64,000 nucleotides of DNA from Mycolicibacterium lacusdiani (lineage in GTDB: Bacteria > Actinomycetota > Actinomycetes > Mycobacteriales > Mycobacteriaceae), in assembly GCF_021916785.1 (NCBI RefSeq), contig NZ_JAKCFC010000014.1, forward strand, positions 62,001-126,000, in the 5' to 3' direction. Positions 63,436 to 64,000 of the stretch are shown piece by piece. Made by a program: the position numbers and the translations under genes. Positions within the stretch are counted from its first letter, which is position 1. Each line of letters begins with the position of its first letter. The notes under the pieces were generated by a model. That model did not search any database. It saw only the letters and a list, made by a program, of their open reading frames with translations, and was not told the origin of the DNA.

Positions 63436-64000
63436 CGTCGGTTTCACCCGAGGCGGCGACCCGCTCACCCGGTCTGGGTAGGCAGCTGCGTCTCGCCCTC
63501 CTCCTGGTGCCGCCCCTGGCCTGGCTGGGCGTCGCGTACCTCGGTTCCCTTGCGGTGCTGATGGTCTCGGCCTTCTGGACCACCAACTCGTTCACCGGTG
63601 CCGTCGTCCACACCGTCACCGGCGACAACCTGACCAGAGTGCTGACCGACGAACTGTTCCGCGCCGTCACCATCAGGACGGTGGGCGTGGCACTGCTCGT
63701 CACCGTGCTCTGTGCGGTGCTGGCGGTACCGCTTGCGCTGTTCATGGCCAAGGTGGCGTCGCCGCGGATGCGGCTGGCGCTCGTCGTGGCGGTGACGACC
63801 CCGTTGTGGGCGAGTTACCTGGTCAAGGCCTACGCCTGGCGCGTGATGCTGTCACCCGAAGGACCGCTGCAGTGGGCCACCGGGCATTCCCCGGGTTACG
63901 GGTTGATCGCCACGACCGTCACGCTGACCTACCTGTGGCTGCCGTACATGGTCATCCCGGTGTTCGCAGCGTTCGACCGGGTGCCGAACTCACTGGTCGA
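63432..64000 (+). CDS. potB: ABC transporter permease (PotB type), partial
   Basis: The GTG at 63432 overlaps the lipoprotein stop. The visible 189 residues contain hydrophobic helices (RLALLLVPPLAWLGVAYLGS, VGVALLVTVLCAVLAVPLAL) and the start of the transporter loop region. The window ends inside the gene. Confidence 0.87.
   Translation, partial: MTSVSPEAATRSPGLGRQLRLALLLVPPLAWLGVAYLGSLAVLMVSAFWTTNSFTGAVVHTVTGDNLTRVLTDELFRAVTIRTVGVALLVTVLCAVLAVPLALFMAKVASPRMRLALVVAVTTPLWASYLVKAYAWRVMLSPEGPLQWATGHSPGYGLIATTVTLTYLWLPYMVIPVFAAFDRVPNSLV

Overview
The window is high-GC DNA from a fast-growing mycobacterium (Mycolicibacterium type). The evidence is the gene content: a single-chain FAS-I with acpS, corynomycolate reductase CmrA, an L,D-transpeptidase of the LdtMt2 type, the AccA1/AccD1 leucine-degradation operon, and many GTG starts. 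Outside the middle block, gene order follows the Mycobacterium tuberculosis stretch Rv2482c to Rv2524c as I recall it. I had no database, so orthology statements rest on recognised sequence and order.

Layout. 1-1.0 kb: 5' part of a CopD/CtaG-type membrane protein. 1.0-6.5 kb: overlapping lipid operon plsB2, HAD-PlsC and a WS/DGAT acyltransferase. 6.7 kb: tRNA-Arg(TCT). 6.9-23.0 kb: a complete group 2a-type (Huc) [NiFe]-hydrogenase locus. hypA-hypB run leftward and hypF-C-D-E rightward, followed by an AraC-type regulator. The structural operon then runs hucM, hucS, hucL, a maturation protease with a C-terminal extension, an 86-aa protein, a TPR protein, a NifU/Rieske protein (HucE), an NHL propeller and a 278-aa unknown. 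23.0-30.8 kb: accessory genes, namely a thioesterase, ABM and Ddn-like proteins, a nickel/cobalt-type P1B ATPase divergent from an NmtR-like sensor, an SDR, and a 982-residue secreted Gly/Ala/Pro/Val repeat protein.

31.0-38.6 kb: echA14, then the leftward leucine/isovalerate operon accD1-accA1-fadE19-maoC-citE and its divergent repressor bkaR, with two operator copies between them. 38.6-49.3 kb: two small proteins, a Pro-rich membrane protein, an MFS transporter, cmrA, a HerA-like ATPase, orn, tRNA-His, ldtB/lppS, tRNA-Lys, a structured leader with a 54-codon ORF, DUF3618, bcp, a dipeptidase and acpS. 49.3-58.6 kb: fas. 58.6-59.9 kb: long regulatory or gene-less stretch. 59.9-64 kb: an extended SDR and a polyamine-type ABC transporter (ATPase, lipoprotein, permease cut by the window end).

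The hydrogenase genes form a system for oxidising trace H2 into the respiratory chain. HypA-F build the NiFe(CN)2CO centre, the protease finishes HucL, HucSL are catalytic, HucM is the quinone-delivery scaffold, and HucE is a required Fe-S partner. A nickel-type exporter and sensor sit in the same block. The most unusual observations are the unexplained coupled accessory module behind hucL, a short dispersed repeat lying inside three unrelated coding genes, a switch-like RNA leader before a tiny ORF, and the giant low-complexity secreted protein.
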